Assembly: GCA_029465975.1 (NCBI GenBank)
Contig: CM055739.1
Location: 5,870,628-5,934,627, forward strand
From: Dallia pectoralis
Taxonomy: Eukaryota > Chordata > Actinopteri > Esociformes > Umbridae
DNA: 64,000 nt
Reading direction: 5' to 3'
Position 1 is the first letter of the stretch. Every line of letters starts with the position of its first letter. The translations under genes and the position numbers were made by a program. The notes below the pieces were generated by a model. The model made no database searches. It was not told the DNA's origin and was given only the letters and a program-made list of their open reading frames with translations. This document shows positions 42,252 through 53,200 of this stretch, piece by piece.

Positions 42252-43165
42252 CTCATCTCATCTTCAACCGCTTATCCGGGGTCGGGTCGCGGGGGTAGCA
42301 GCTCTAGCAGGGGACCCCAAACTTCCCTTTCCCGGGCAACATTAGCCAGCTCTGACTGGGGAATCCCGAGGCGTTCACAGGCCAGTGTGGAGATATAATC
42401 TCTCCACCTAGTCCTGGGTCTTGCCCGAGGTCTCCTCCCAGCTGGACGTGCCTGGAACACCTCTCTAGGGAGGCGCCCAGGTGGCATTCGTACAAGATGC
42501 CCGAACCACCTCAACTGGCTCCTTTCTACGCAAAGGAGCAGCGGCTCTACTCCGAGTTCCTCTCGGATGACTGAGCTTCTCACCCTATCCCTAAGGGAGA
42601 GGACAGCCACCTTTCTGAGAAAACCCATTTCGGCCGCTTGTACCCGCGATCTCGTTCTTTCGGTCATGACCAAGCTTTCATGACCATAGGTGAGGGTAGG
42701 AACAAAGATTGACCGGTAGATCGAGAGCTTTGCCTTTCGGCTCAGGTCTCTTTTCGCCACAACGGTGCGGTGAAGCGAATGCAACACCGCCCCCGCTGCT
42801 CCGATCCTCCGACCAAACTCCCGCTCCATTGTTCCCTCACTCGCGAACAGGACCCCGAGGTACTTGAACTCCTTCACTTGGAGTAAGGACTCATTCCCTA
42901 CCCGGAGTAGGCACTCCACCGGTTTCCTGCTGAGAGTCATGGCCTCAGATTTAGAGGTGCTAACCCTCATCCCAGCCGCTTCACACTCGGCTGCGAACCG
43001 ATCCAGTGAGTGCTGAAGGTCACCGACCGATGAGGCCATCAGGACCACATCATCCGCAAAAAGCAGTGATGTGACCATCAGCCCACCGAACGGGAACCCC
43101 TCCCCCCCATGACTACGCCTTGATATCCTGTCCATGATTATTACAAACAGGATTGGTGACAAAGC
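42252..43165 (-). mobile_element. 5'-truncated Rex3-type (RTE clade) non-LTR retrotransposon
   Basis: A 914-bp minus-strand insertion holding the C-terminal part of a reverse transcriptase, a very short 3' untranslated region and a GATGAGATGAGA tail, as expected for Rex3, whose copies end in GATG-type repeats. The truncated end reads GGTGACAAAGCG, near a conserved site just before the LFADD motif in fish Rex3. Exact flanking repeats show it inserted as a truncated copy rather than being cut later. The frame is undamaged, so the insertion is fairly young. It is in the same orientation as the inferred gene, within the intron between 17.6 and 45.7 kb. Confidence 0.88.
42272..43162 (-). CDS. Reverse transcriptase C-terminal fragment (Rex3-like)
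   Basis: A 296-codon uninterrupted frame. Near its start is LLFADDVVLMAS, the catalytic FADD box of the palm domain. EFKYLGVLF at about residue 100 is the downstream conserved block seen in non-LTR reverse transcriptases. The thumb and C-terminal region follows (TYGHESLVMTERTRSR, RSQLRWFGHLVRMP, RPRTRWRDYI) and ends PPRPDPG. The endonuclease and the fingers/early palm are missing because of 5' truncation, so it is not a functional enzyme. The first Met is internal to the ancestral protein and not a real start. No stop or frameshift was seen. Confidence 0.85.
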   Translation of the reverse strand: MSPILFVIIMDRISRRSHGGEGFPFGGLMVTSLLFADDVVLMASSVGDLQHSLDRFAAECEAAGMRVSTSKSEAMTLSRKPVECLLRVGNESLLQVKEFKYLGVLFASEGTMEREFGRRIGAAGAVLHSLHRTVVAKRDLSRKAKLSIYRSIFVPTLTYGHESLVMTERTRSRVQAAEMGFLRKVAVLSLRDRVRSSVIREELGVEPLLLCVERSQLRWFGHLVRMPPGRLPREVFQARPAGRRPRARPRTRWRDYISTLACERLGIPQSELANVAREREVWGPLLELLPPRPDPG

Positions 43166-43175
43166 GGGTCAACGT
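43166..43175. repeat. Target site duplication of the Rex3 copy, 5'-side
   Basis: GGGTCAACGT, identical to 42242-42251. Confidence 0.88.
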
Positions 43176-44256
43176 GACCAACGATATTATCAAATAGTTG
43201 TTAGACAGTGAGCCTAGCCTGTTTAGTTTTGTCAGTGATGATGTAAAGATCCAGTCTAGACCTGAAAGCTTAAGCCGGAATGGTCCATATTTAGGCTACA
43301 TTGTGGAGGAAATATATATGTTGAGGCAGCAACTAAACCACCACTTTATCTGCTATAAATCACCCGAAACATAGATGGATGTCTCTTTTCGCCAGGGTCA
43401 TGAAATCTATCCAGATAAGTGCAGAACGGGTAAATATTTAGCCTCAGCTCCACTGTAGATGGGTAACACATGGCATTTTGACTCAAAAAAGGTTTTAAAA
43501 ATGTGTTGTCTGGGTTGAACAGCGTGATCTGGTGACCGCAGGATATGTGTCTCGTACAAGAACAAAAACCTAATGCTTCAAGGACATTTGTCTCTGTCAT
43601 TTGTCAGTGGACCAAAAAGCCAGACGCGCTACAATAGAAGCACGAATGTTACAACCTTTAGTCATGTCATTGTCTGACACCAAAATTGTAACATGGAAAA
43701 TGACTTACAACATGCAATGAATTGTCGCAAAAATAACTGGAATATCCTAACAAAGAAAACGCATTCAAATCTCCCGGCTGCGACCAGACTGATACTGTTC
43801 AAGGCCACTTCTGACTGGAGCTGGAAACTGCAACATGAAAGCCAGACCGTTGCCAGACGGAATGTCAGAAATGGCGTTTTGTGTTTTTGCAGATGCCTCG
43901 GAAAAATTCATGTATCGGTAGGCTCATATCCTCTCAGGAAAAGGAGTGTTTACAGGATTTAGTGAGTTTATCTGGAACAAAAACATCCATATCACCAGGG
44001 CAGGCCAGAGACAGACATGTAGCACCCCGCCATAGTGGCCCTGTCCTTGTCCAATGCATTATGGTCGCTTCTGTTTTATTAAATGCTCAATTCAACCCAG
44101 ATCCTCTCACCAGACCTCTAGTCGTCCATTTCAGCTATTGGCATCCCCTCTGTCCACCGGGTCTATAATGCATTATAAAGCATTATAAACCCTTTTTGTG
44201 GTGTCATCCGGTTTAGCCACAGGACAGCCAGATCCAATCTAAGCTGTCCCAAGAGA
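43176..44256. other. Non-coding sequence, probable intron
   Basis: Nothing recognised. Confidence 0.5.
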
Positions 44257-44768
44257 TGGTGACCGAGGGAGGGAGGGCAAGAGGGGGTGAGGGAAGGAGA
44301 GAGGGAGAGGGGGAGGGAGAGAGGGAGATAGGGAGAGAGGGGGAGGGAGAGGGAGGGAGAGATTGAGAGAGGGGGAGTGAGGGGAGGAAGAGAGGGGGAG
44401 AGGAGGCGAGGTACAGAGAGAGAGGGGGAGAGGGAGGGAGGGAGCGAGAGGGAGGGAGAGAGGGAAGGAGAGAGGGTGAGAGGGACAGAGGGAGGGAAAG
44501 AGGGAGGGAGGGAGGGAGCGAGAGGGAGAGAGGGGGAGGGAGGGAGAGAGAGAGAGGGAGGGAGAGAGGGAGGGAGAGAGGGGGAGGGAGAGGGAGGGAG
44601 AGATTGAGAGAGGGGAGTGAGGGGAGGAAGAGAGGGGGAGAGGAAGCGAGGAACAGAGAGAGAGGGGGAGAGGGAGGGAGGGAGCGAGAGGGAGGGAGAG
44701 AGAGGGGGAGAGGGAAGGAGAGAGGGAGGGAGGGAGCGAGAGAGAGGGAGGGAGAGAGGGGGAGAAAG
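44257..44768. repeat. GGGA/GAGA purine-strand repeat with duplicated blocks
   Basis: About 510 bp of almost pure purine. A block of roughly 100-130 bp starting GGGAGAGATTGAGAGAGG occurs twice (near 44355 and 44596), so the tract grew partly by block duplication. Overlapping frames on both strands are artefacts. Confidence 0.95.
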
Positions 44769-45671
44769 GGTTCACGCATGACTAGATAAACAGATACATA
44801 TTTCCGTATGGCCCGTGTTAAATATGGCCCAATTTCAGGTTGGATATTCAACAAGGTCAAATTGTGTCAAATAAAAGCAATAATTGACCTCAGTTACAAT
44901 GTCCCCTGTTTATTACATTAGGTGTCATAAACGCACAGAACCATCCATCCGCAACACGGCAATGGCTGAGAAAAGTGAGGCAGTGAGGCAAAGCGAAGGC
45001 CTTTATGGGTATATCATACATACCACCGTTGAGTCCACTTCACATTTGATTCCCTTCTGAGACTTACATTGTTCTTTCTGTGTCACAAAATTTTCCCTGC
45101 TCTTCGTAAACCTGGTTTTATACTGGGGCTCAACCAAGCCAGGTGGTACCAGGTTGTACCAGATTGTACTGGACTTGCTGATCACTGTAGCTCCTGGAAC
45201 GGTTCTGAACAGAACCACGGGAAACCAGAATACGGGAGCATCCGTAAGCGAAGGCCTCCAGGGAGATCTGTTTGTACTTGACATTCCAAAGCAGCACTTA
45301 CTACCGAGTTAACCTTGAGTTAACCCTGAAGAGAAACATGTTTCCACTTTCCAGTCACAGGTGTCCCTCCTGACAACAGTCGACCTGGCGCACAGATAAG
45401 CCTGCCAATCACAGAGCCAGTCAGAGGACACTCCTGCACGTTACCCCACCAACTGACAGAGTGGGTTTTGAGTACCGCGGGTCTGGGTTTAAAGCCAGGG
45501 AGTAGCTGTTTGGCTTTAAATACTTTAGGTCCACGTGATACTTGCTAACAGTAGATACAGATACTTATTAACAGAAAGTACAGTTGTATCTCTGTAGGCA
45601 GGTCTGGTTTGTACTTGTGTACAGTTGTTGTAGCAGAGAAAGAGAGAGGAGAGCTTGACCCATTGACTCAC
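44769..45671. other. Non-coding sequence, probable intron
   Basis: Lies just downstream (minus-strand sense) of the exon at 45672-45780. Nothing recognised. Confidence 0.5.
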
Positions 45672-45780
45672 CACCAGGTTGTAGCCCAGAGACCGTCTCT
45701 CCAGTTGTTGCTCTCTCTCCAGGCGCCGCACCTTCATGGTTCTCCGCATCTGCCCATTGTCACCTCGGCCCTGGGACCCA
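45672..45780 (-). CDS. Internal exon of an unidentified coiled-coil protein
   Basis: A 109-bp minus-strand segment. The acceptor is strong: GCTTCTCTCGCTTCTCTCCC then TCAG just above 45780. The donor is consensus G then GTGAGT at 45672/45671. It starts with one base of a split codon and ends in phase 0. Residues read GSQGRGDNGQMRRTMKVRR then LEREQQLERRSLGYNLV: a basic segment followed by a charged Leu-containing helix. Its phases fit the exon at 60218-60289 upstream and the one at 17555-17628 downstream. Protein not recognised. Together the exons suggest a basic linker entering a coiled coil. Confidence 0.72.
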
Positions 45781-45959
45781 CTGAGGGAGAGAAGCGAGAG
45801 AAGCAAAATGTCAAATGTATTGCTGTTGGCCTTTCTGGTTGGTGTGTGGTTGGAACTGTGGTGAGGCAGTGGTAAGTTGGCACAGCCATCAGCTTTATGG
45901 TTGAACAGCTCAGAGTGCTGAGTTAATGCTAAATTCTGTGCCTGAGACTTTGCCGCCTT
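45781..45959. other. Intron flank of exon 45672-45780
   Basis: Contains the polypyrimidine tract of the acceptor on the minus strand. Otherwise nothing recognised. Confidence 0.5.
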
Positions 45960-46375
45960 TGAATGCTTCACATTCTCGCTCTCTACCTTCTTGTCCCTCT
46001 GTCCCTCTCCCCTCTGCTTCTTTCACCCCCCATCTCTACCTCCTCTCTCTCTCCCACAATCCCTCTCTCCCTCCCACCCACCCTCTCTCCCACCCTGTCA
46101 ACCTCCCTCTCTCCCACCCTCTCTCCCACTCTACTCCCTACCACCCACCCTCCCTCAATCCCTCTCTCCCTCCCTATCTCCCAAACTCTTTCCCGCCCTC
46201 CCTCTCTACTCTCTACCTCCAACCCTCTCTCCCTCCCTCTCTCCCACTCTACTCCCTACTTCCCTCCCTCTCTCTCTCTCCCTACCTCTCTCTCCAGCTC
46301 TTTCTCGAACCATTCCTCTTTCCCGCCCTTTCTCCTAGCGTCTCTTCCTCTCTGCCTGACTGCCTGCCTGTCCAC
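45960..46375. repeat. CCCTCTCTCCC pyrimidine-strand repeat
   Basis: About 400 bp of nearly pure pyrimidine based on CCCTCTCTCCCACCC words. It lies upstream of exon 45672-45780 on the minus strand, where the transcript would be purine-rich. Confidence 0.93.
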
Positions 46376-46736
46376 ACACCACTAACCTGACAGTGACCGG
46401 ACGTGTTGTTAGCGGGAGAGGGAGCGTCTGTCCGCGTATCATCCCTGACTTGATATGATGTTTGCCGTCTCCCCTCCCGGCCCGGTGCTTTCACAGGCTT
46501 CTACAAACAGAGCTGGGAACCAGCGCCACCGGACCAATGGAAGGGATAAGATAAACACTTCACTTCACGCATACTACATCCTCACAAAGACCAGGCTCTG
46601 TCGCTCCGCTCAGCCCTGCCACAGAGTAAGCACACAGCTTCCTGTTGAGTGAAGCACCCGGGTCAAAGGTCGCATAGTGACCGCCAAGGGTCCTGGACCT
46701 TCTGTCATGACCACCATATAGCATGTAATGTATAGC

Positions 46737-46738
<2 letters not shown>
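46376..46738. other. Non-coding sequence, probable intron
   Basis: Nothing recognised. Confidence 0.5.
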
Positions 46739-46832
<94 letters not shown>

Positions 46833-46872
46833 GCGTGTGCGTGTTCGTGTGCGTGTGCATGTGCGTGTGTGT
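46739..46872. repeat. (GT)n microsatellite with GTGC end
   Basis: About 88 bp of pure GT, then GTGCGTGTGC blocks. Confidence 0.97.
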
Positions 46873-47008
46873 AATTACGCAATCCTGAGAGCCACTTCAA
46901 TAAAGCCTGTTTTACTTTTGGTTCATCAGCAACTTACAATTGAGTCTGTGTAAATAGCTTTCGGTACTGTGTACAATTCAGTACAATGTGTGTTGACTCG
47001 CGACACAA

Positions 47009-47669
47009 CTCTTCTAACCACACCCCCCTAGTCCTAATATCTCAGAATCTTCTAACCACACCCCCTAGTCCTAATATCTCAGACTCTTCTAACCACACCC
47101 CCCTTGTCCTAATATCTCAGACTCTTCTAACCACACCCCCCTAGTCCTAATATCTCAGACTCTTCTAACCACACCCCCCTAGTCCTAATATCTCAGAATC
47201 TTCTAACCACACCCCCCTAGTCCTAATATCTCAGACTCTTCTAACCACACCCCCCTTGTCCTAATATCTCAGACTCTTCTAACCACACCCTCCTAGTCCT
47301 AATATCTCAGACTCTTATAACCACACCCCCCAATTCCTAATATCTCAGACTCTTCTAACCACACCCCCTAGTCCTAATATCTCAGACTCTTCTAACCACA
47401 CCCCCTTGTCCTAATATCTCAGACTCTTCTAACCACACCCCCCTAGTCCTAATATCTCAGACTCTTCTAACCACACCACCCTTGTCCTAATATCTCAGAC
47501 TCTTCTAACCACACCCCCTAGTCCTAATATCTCAGACTCTTCTAACCACACCCCCCTTGTCCTAATATCTCAGACTCTTATAACCACACCCCCCTAGTCC
47601 TAATATCTCAGACTCTTCTAACCACACCCCCCTTGTCCTAATATCTCAGACTCTTCTAACCACACCCCC
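47009..47669. repeat. 38-39-bp minisatellite, about 17 copies
   Basis: The unit begins TTCTAACCACACCCCC and continues TAGTCCTAATATCTCAGACTC. Copies differ in C-run length (5 or 6) and TAGTCC/TTGTCC, so the period wobbles between 38 and 39 bp. Confidence 0.96.
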
Positions 47670-48710
47670 GAAGTTCGAACATCTCTGGCCGGTCTGTTCA
47701 ACCCTGTCTGAAAATCTGAGAGCTTGACTCAGTACTCTTCATCCACTGTTCATCACTAATATACACATCTTACCATCAATAAGCTGCCAGACTTAAAATT
47801 ACATTCCACACCGTGCCAAACCCGTTCACCTAAAAGCCAAACCTCGCTCAGTTTATCGCTTCCACAAGCACTGGCAAAACCTGCTGAGATGATTTCATTG
47901 GAGTCAGATACTGGTTAAAACGATGTCTCAACCAGTCAGGATGAGCAATGGATGAGCGATCCGCCCATTATTACTGCCTTTAATTAAAGTGGCTGGATGA
48001 TGGACAGGTGTGCTCACCCTTTCACAGAATGCTTTTTAGTAGTTTTGCCATTTAAGTGCACTGAACCAAGGCTCTCAAACAGTGTTTAGAATCATTCGAA
48101 CCATTTGGCTGTATCGAGTTTGCCTGGCACAATGCAACCAACTGAGCAGTAGGAAATCATCTAACCCATCCGGGCAGTCATTCCAGCAAACACTAAAAGT
48201 ATGTGAAACCATTTCAAATAGCACCTGAACCCAGGTCAGATAGCCTCTGAACACAGGTAAGATAGCATCTGAACCCAGGTCAGATCATGCCTATGTGTGC
48301 CAGGACATTACTTGAACCCAGTCCACATTGGGATCAGGTTTCAGTTTGGGACGTCCCTCCAGAGATTAGACTGCATGTAAAGCATTCACACTTCCCACTG
48401 GCCCACTGATCTGGGAGAATAGAAAATCAAGTGCAGATGATTAAAATGGATTAACGTTTGAACTTGACTTCCCTGCCGCGTCAAATGTCAAAGATTAACC
48501 AGTCCAACACAATGACCTTTGTTTGGCTTGAGAGTGAGATACATTCTGAGTGAGAGGAGTTACACTGAGGAAAAGCAGAACCGAATAATGTTTAAACCAA
48601 GCAGAGACAACCCCTCGCTGAGTCTGGATGCTCACGACCAGAGAGTTCCTTATAATGAATGGGAGCTTCTAATGCTCTGCAGAAGCTGTGCGTCTGGTGT
48701 GGCAGGCCTG
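47670..48710. other. Non-coding sequence, probable intron
   Basis: A short triplet of about 27-bp repeats (CTGAACCCAGGTCAGATAGC) lies at about 48222-48286. Nothing else recognised. Confidence 0.55.
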
Positions 48711-49286
<576 letters not shown>

Positions 49287-49674
49287 GAAACAGGTGGTCG
49301 ACATGAAGTCGTAAAGCTAAACCAAACATGTTCCAGGTCAGATATGAGAGTCGTCGATTTGGGAACTGATAACGTGAAAATACAAAAAGAATGGTGGCAC
49401 AAAGTCAAAGACACAGCTTCTGATAAAGTCAAGTTCTCTACTAAGACCTAACCTCTGTGTGCAGTTGGACAAAAAAAACCTTTCACATGTCTTTATGCCA
49501 GTTTGTAACATCGCAGACAACTCAGACTTTAAACTACTACAATAACTTACAGTATGACAATGTAAATGTTTTACACAAGTTTCTGTGTCTAAGTGGCTTA
49601 TTTGCTGTCAGAGGAAGTCAGCAGCGTGATTTGACCATAGACTACCAGACATTATAACGCTCATATGCAGAGAA
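49287..49674. other. Non-coding sequence, probable intron
   Basis: Nothing recognised. Confidence 0.5.
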
Positions 49675-49805
49675 ACAATGGTTTAGAGCCTTGCTTTAGG
49701 GCAAAACTACAGATTGTTCTACTTCTGCTTTGGCATAGGGATTCAAACCAGCGACCATACGGTCAATGTCCCCGAATTCTAGCCGCAAGGCTATCCACCG
49801 GGAAC
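49675..49805 (-). mobile_element. tRNA-derived SINE
   Basis: Read on the minus strand, GGTGGATAGCCTTGCGGCTA matches the A-box half and GGTCGCTGGTTTGAATCCC contains a near-consensus B box (one mismatch from GGTTCGAATCC). Then come AACAATCTGTAGTTTTGCCC and TAAAGCAAGGCTCTAAACC, a diverged form of the fish SINE body usually read GCCCTTGAGCAAGGCACTTAACCC. It belongs to the same general type as 18693-18786 but shows the 5' half. Confidence 0.78.
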
Positions 49806-50290
49806 ATATTCCATCTGTGTCGATCTCGGGTCCACGCCGTAATCCTTACACCAAATCCCACGGGGACCCCCACAGACCCCCTCTGTTCTCCAAATGATTT
49901 ACACCAAACCCAATTACCACTATGTAAAACCAGTCTTCTTTTAGGCCCAACACAGCGGCAAACATTGAGAGACACGCGTCCGCGGCCACATTACACGCCA
50001 GTCCCAGCCAGGGAGACGGTAAGTCAGCCTGTCATTCAGTCGGGTGGATTGGGATCCAATCAAAAGGCCACGGACAATTCTGACATCTGGGAGTCTTTGT
50101 GTGGCGCCATAATTAGATGGAGGTGGGGGCGGCTCAGGGGATGGAGGTGGGGGGGGGGCTTCTAACATCTGCTAGGGGTGACACCAGGGGGTGGGAGGGT
50201 GCCTCTGAGGTCACACAGGGGTGGAGCGAGGAGGGGGGCGATGGGATGAAGGGCGGCGTGGATGGGCGCACCGGGAAAAGATAATCACGT
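49806..50290. other. Non-coding sequence
   Basis: G-rich in its last third, with GGGG runs at about 50120-50260. No gene recognised. Confidence 0.5.
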
Positions 50291-53200
50291 AATGATATCT
50301 GATTGTATATTCAGAATGGGTGTAATAACATAACAATAATGACATCTGGTTGTATATTCACAATGGGTGTAATAACATAACATTAATGACATCTGGTTCT
50401 ATATTCACAATGGGTGTAATAACATAACATTAATGACATCTGGTTGTATATTCACAATGGGTGTAATAACATAACATTAATGACATCTGGTTCTTTATTC
50501 ACAATGGGTGTAATAACATAACATTAATGACATCTGGTTCTATATTCACAATGGGTTTAATAACATAACATTAATGACATCTGGTTGTATATTCACAATG
50601 GGTGTAATAACATAACATTAATGACATCTGGTTCTATATTCACAATGGGTGTAATAACATAACATTAATGACATCTGGTTCTATATTCACAATGGGTTTA
50701 ATAACATAACATTAATGACATCTGGTTCTATATTCACAATGGGTGTAATAACATAACATTAATGACATCTGGTTGTATATTCACAATGGGTGTAATAACA
50801 TAACATTAATGACATCTGGTTGTATATTCACAATGGGTGTAATAACATAACATTAATGACATCTGGTTCTATATTCACAATGGGTGTAATAACATAACAT
50901 TAATGACATCTGGTTCTATATTCACAATGGGTTTAATAACATAACATTAATGACATATGGTTCTATATTCACAATGGGTGTAATAACATAACATTAATGA
51001 CATCTGGTTCTATATTCACAATGGGTTTAATAACATAACATTAATGACATATGGTTCTATATTCACAATGGGTGTAATAACATAACATTAATGACATCTG
51101 GTTGTATATTCACAATAGGTGTAATAACATAACATTAATGACATCTGGTTCTATATTCTGAATGGGTGTAATAACATAACATTAATGACATCTGGTTCTA
51201 TATTCACAATGGGTGTAATAACATAACATTAATGACATATGGTTCTATATTCACAATGGGTGTAATAACATAACATTAATGACATCTGGTTCTATATTCA
51301 CAATGGGTGTAATAACATAACATTAATGACATCTGGTTCTATATTCACAATGGGTGTAATAACATAACATTAATGACATCTGGTTCTATATTCACAATGG
51401 GTGTAATAACATAACATTAATGACATCTGGTTCTATATTCACAATGGGTGTAATAACATAACATTAATGACATCTGGTTCTATATTCACAATGGGTGTAA
51501 TAACATAACATTAATGACATCTGGTTGTATATTCACAATGGGTGTAATAACATAACATTAATGACATCTGGTTCTATATTCACAATGGGTGTAATAACAT
51601 AACATTAATGACATCTGGTTCTATATTCACAATGGGTTTAATAACATAACATTAATGACATCTGGTTGTATATTCACAATGGGTGTAATAACATAACATT
51701 AATGACATCTGGTTGTATATTCACAATGGGTGTAATAACATAACATTAATGACATATGGTTCTATATTCACAATGGGTGTAATAACATAACATTAATGGC
51801 ATCTGGTTGTATATTCACAATGGGTGTAATAACATAACATTAATGACATCTGGTTGTATATTCACAATGGGTGTAATAACATAACATTAATGACATCTGG
51901 TTCTATATTCACAATGGGTGTAATAACATAACATTAATGACATCTGGTTCTATATTCACAATGGGTTTAATAACATAACATTAATGACATCTGGTTGTAT
52001 ATTCACAATGGGTGTAATAACATAACATTAATGACATCTGGTTGTATATTCACAATGGGTGTAATAACATAACATTAATGACATCTGGTTCTATATTCAC
52101 AATGGGTGTAATAACATAACATTAATGACATCTGGTTGTATATTCACAATGGGTGTAATAACATAACATTAATGACATCTGGTTGTATATTCACAATGGG
52201 TGTAATAACATAACATTAATGACATCTGGTTCTATATTCACAATGGGTGTAATAACATAACATTAATGACATCTGGTTCTATATTCACAATGGGTTTAAT
52301 AACATAACATTAATGACATATGGTTCTATATTCACAATGGGTGTAATAACATAACATTAATGACATCTGGTTCTATATTCACAATGGGTGTAATAACATA
52401 ACATTAATGACATCTGGTTGTATATTCACAATGGGTGTAATAACATAACATTAATGACATCTGGTTGTATATTCACAATGGGTGTAATAACATAACATTA
52501 ATGACATCTGGTTCTATATTCACAATGGGTGTAATAACATAACATTAATGACATCTGGTTCTATATTCACAATGGGTTTAATAACATAACATTAATGACA
52601 TCTGGTTGTATATTCACAATGGGTGTAATAACATAACATTAATGACATCTGGTTGTATATTCACAATGGGTGTAATAACATAACATTAATGACATCTGGT
52701 TCTATATTCACAATGGGTGTAATAACATAACATTAATGACATCTGGTTGTATATTCACAATGGGTGTAATAACATAACATTAATGACATCTGGTTGTATA
52801 TTCACAATGGGTGTAATAACATAACATTAATGACATCTGGTTCTATATTCACAATGGGTGTAATAACATAACATTAATGACATCTGGTTCTATATTCACA
52901 ATGGGTTTAATAACATAACATTAATGACATATGGTTCTATATTCACAATGGGTGTAATAACATAACATTAATGACATCTGGTTCTATATTCACAATGGGT
53001 GTAATAACATAACATTAATGACATCTGGTTGTATATTCACAATGGGTGTAATAACATAACATTAATGACATATGGTTCTATATTCACAATGGGTGTAATA
53101 ACATAACATTAATGACATCTGGTTCTATATTCACAATGGGTGTAATAACATAACATTAATGACATCTGGTTGTATATTCACAATGGGTGTAATAACATAA

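Noticed and set aside
44213..44860. Ser/Leu/Pro-rich minus frame of 215 codons
   Set aside because: Translation of a GGGA/GAGA repeat.
45302..45325. 24-bp micro-exon with good acceptor and GTAAGT donor on the minus strand
   Set aside because: In the phase required between exons 45672-45780 and 17555-17628 it contains a stop codon.
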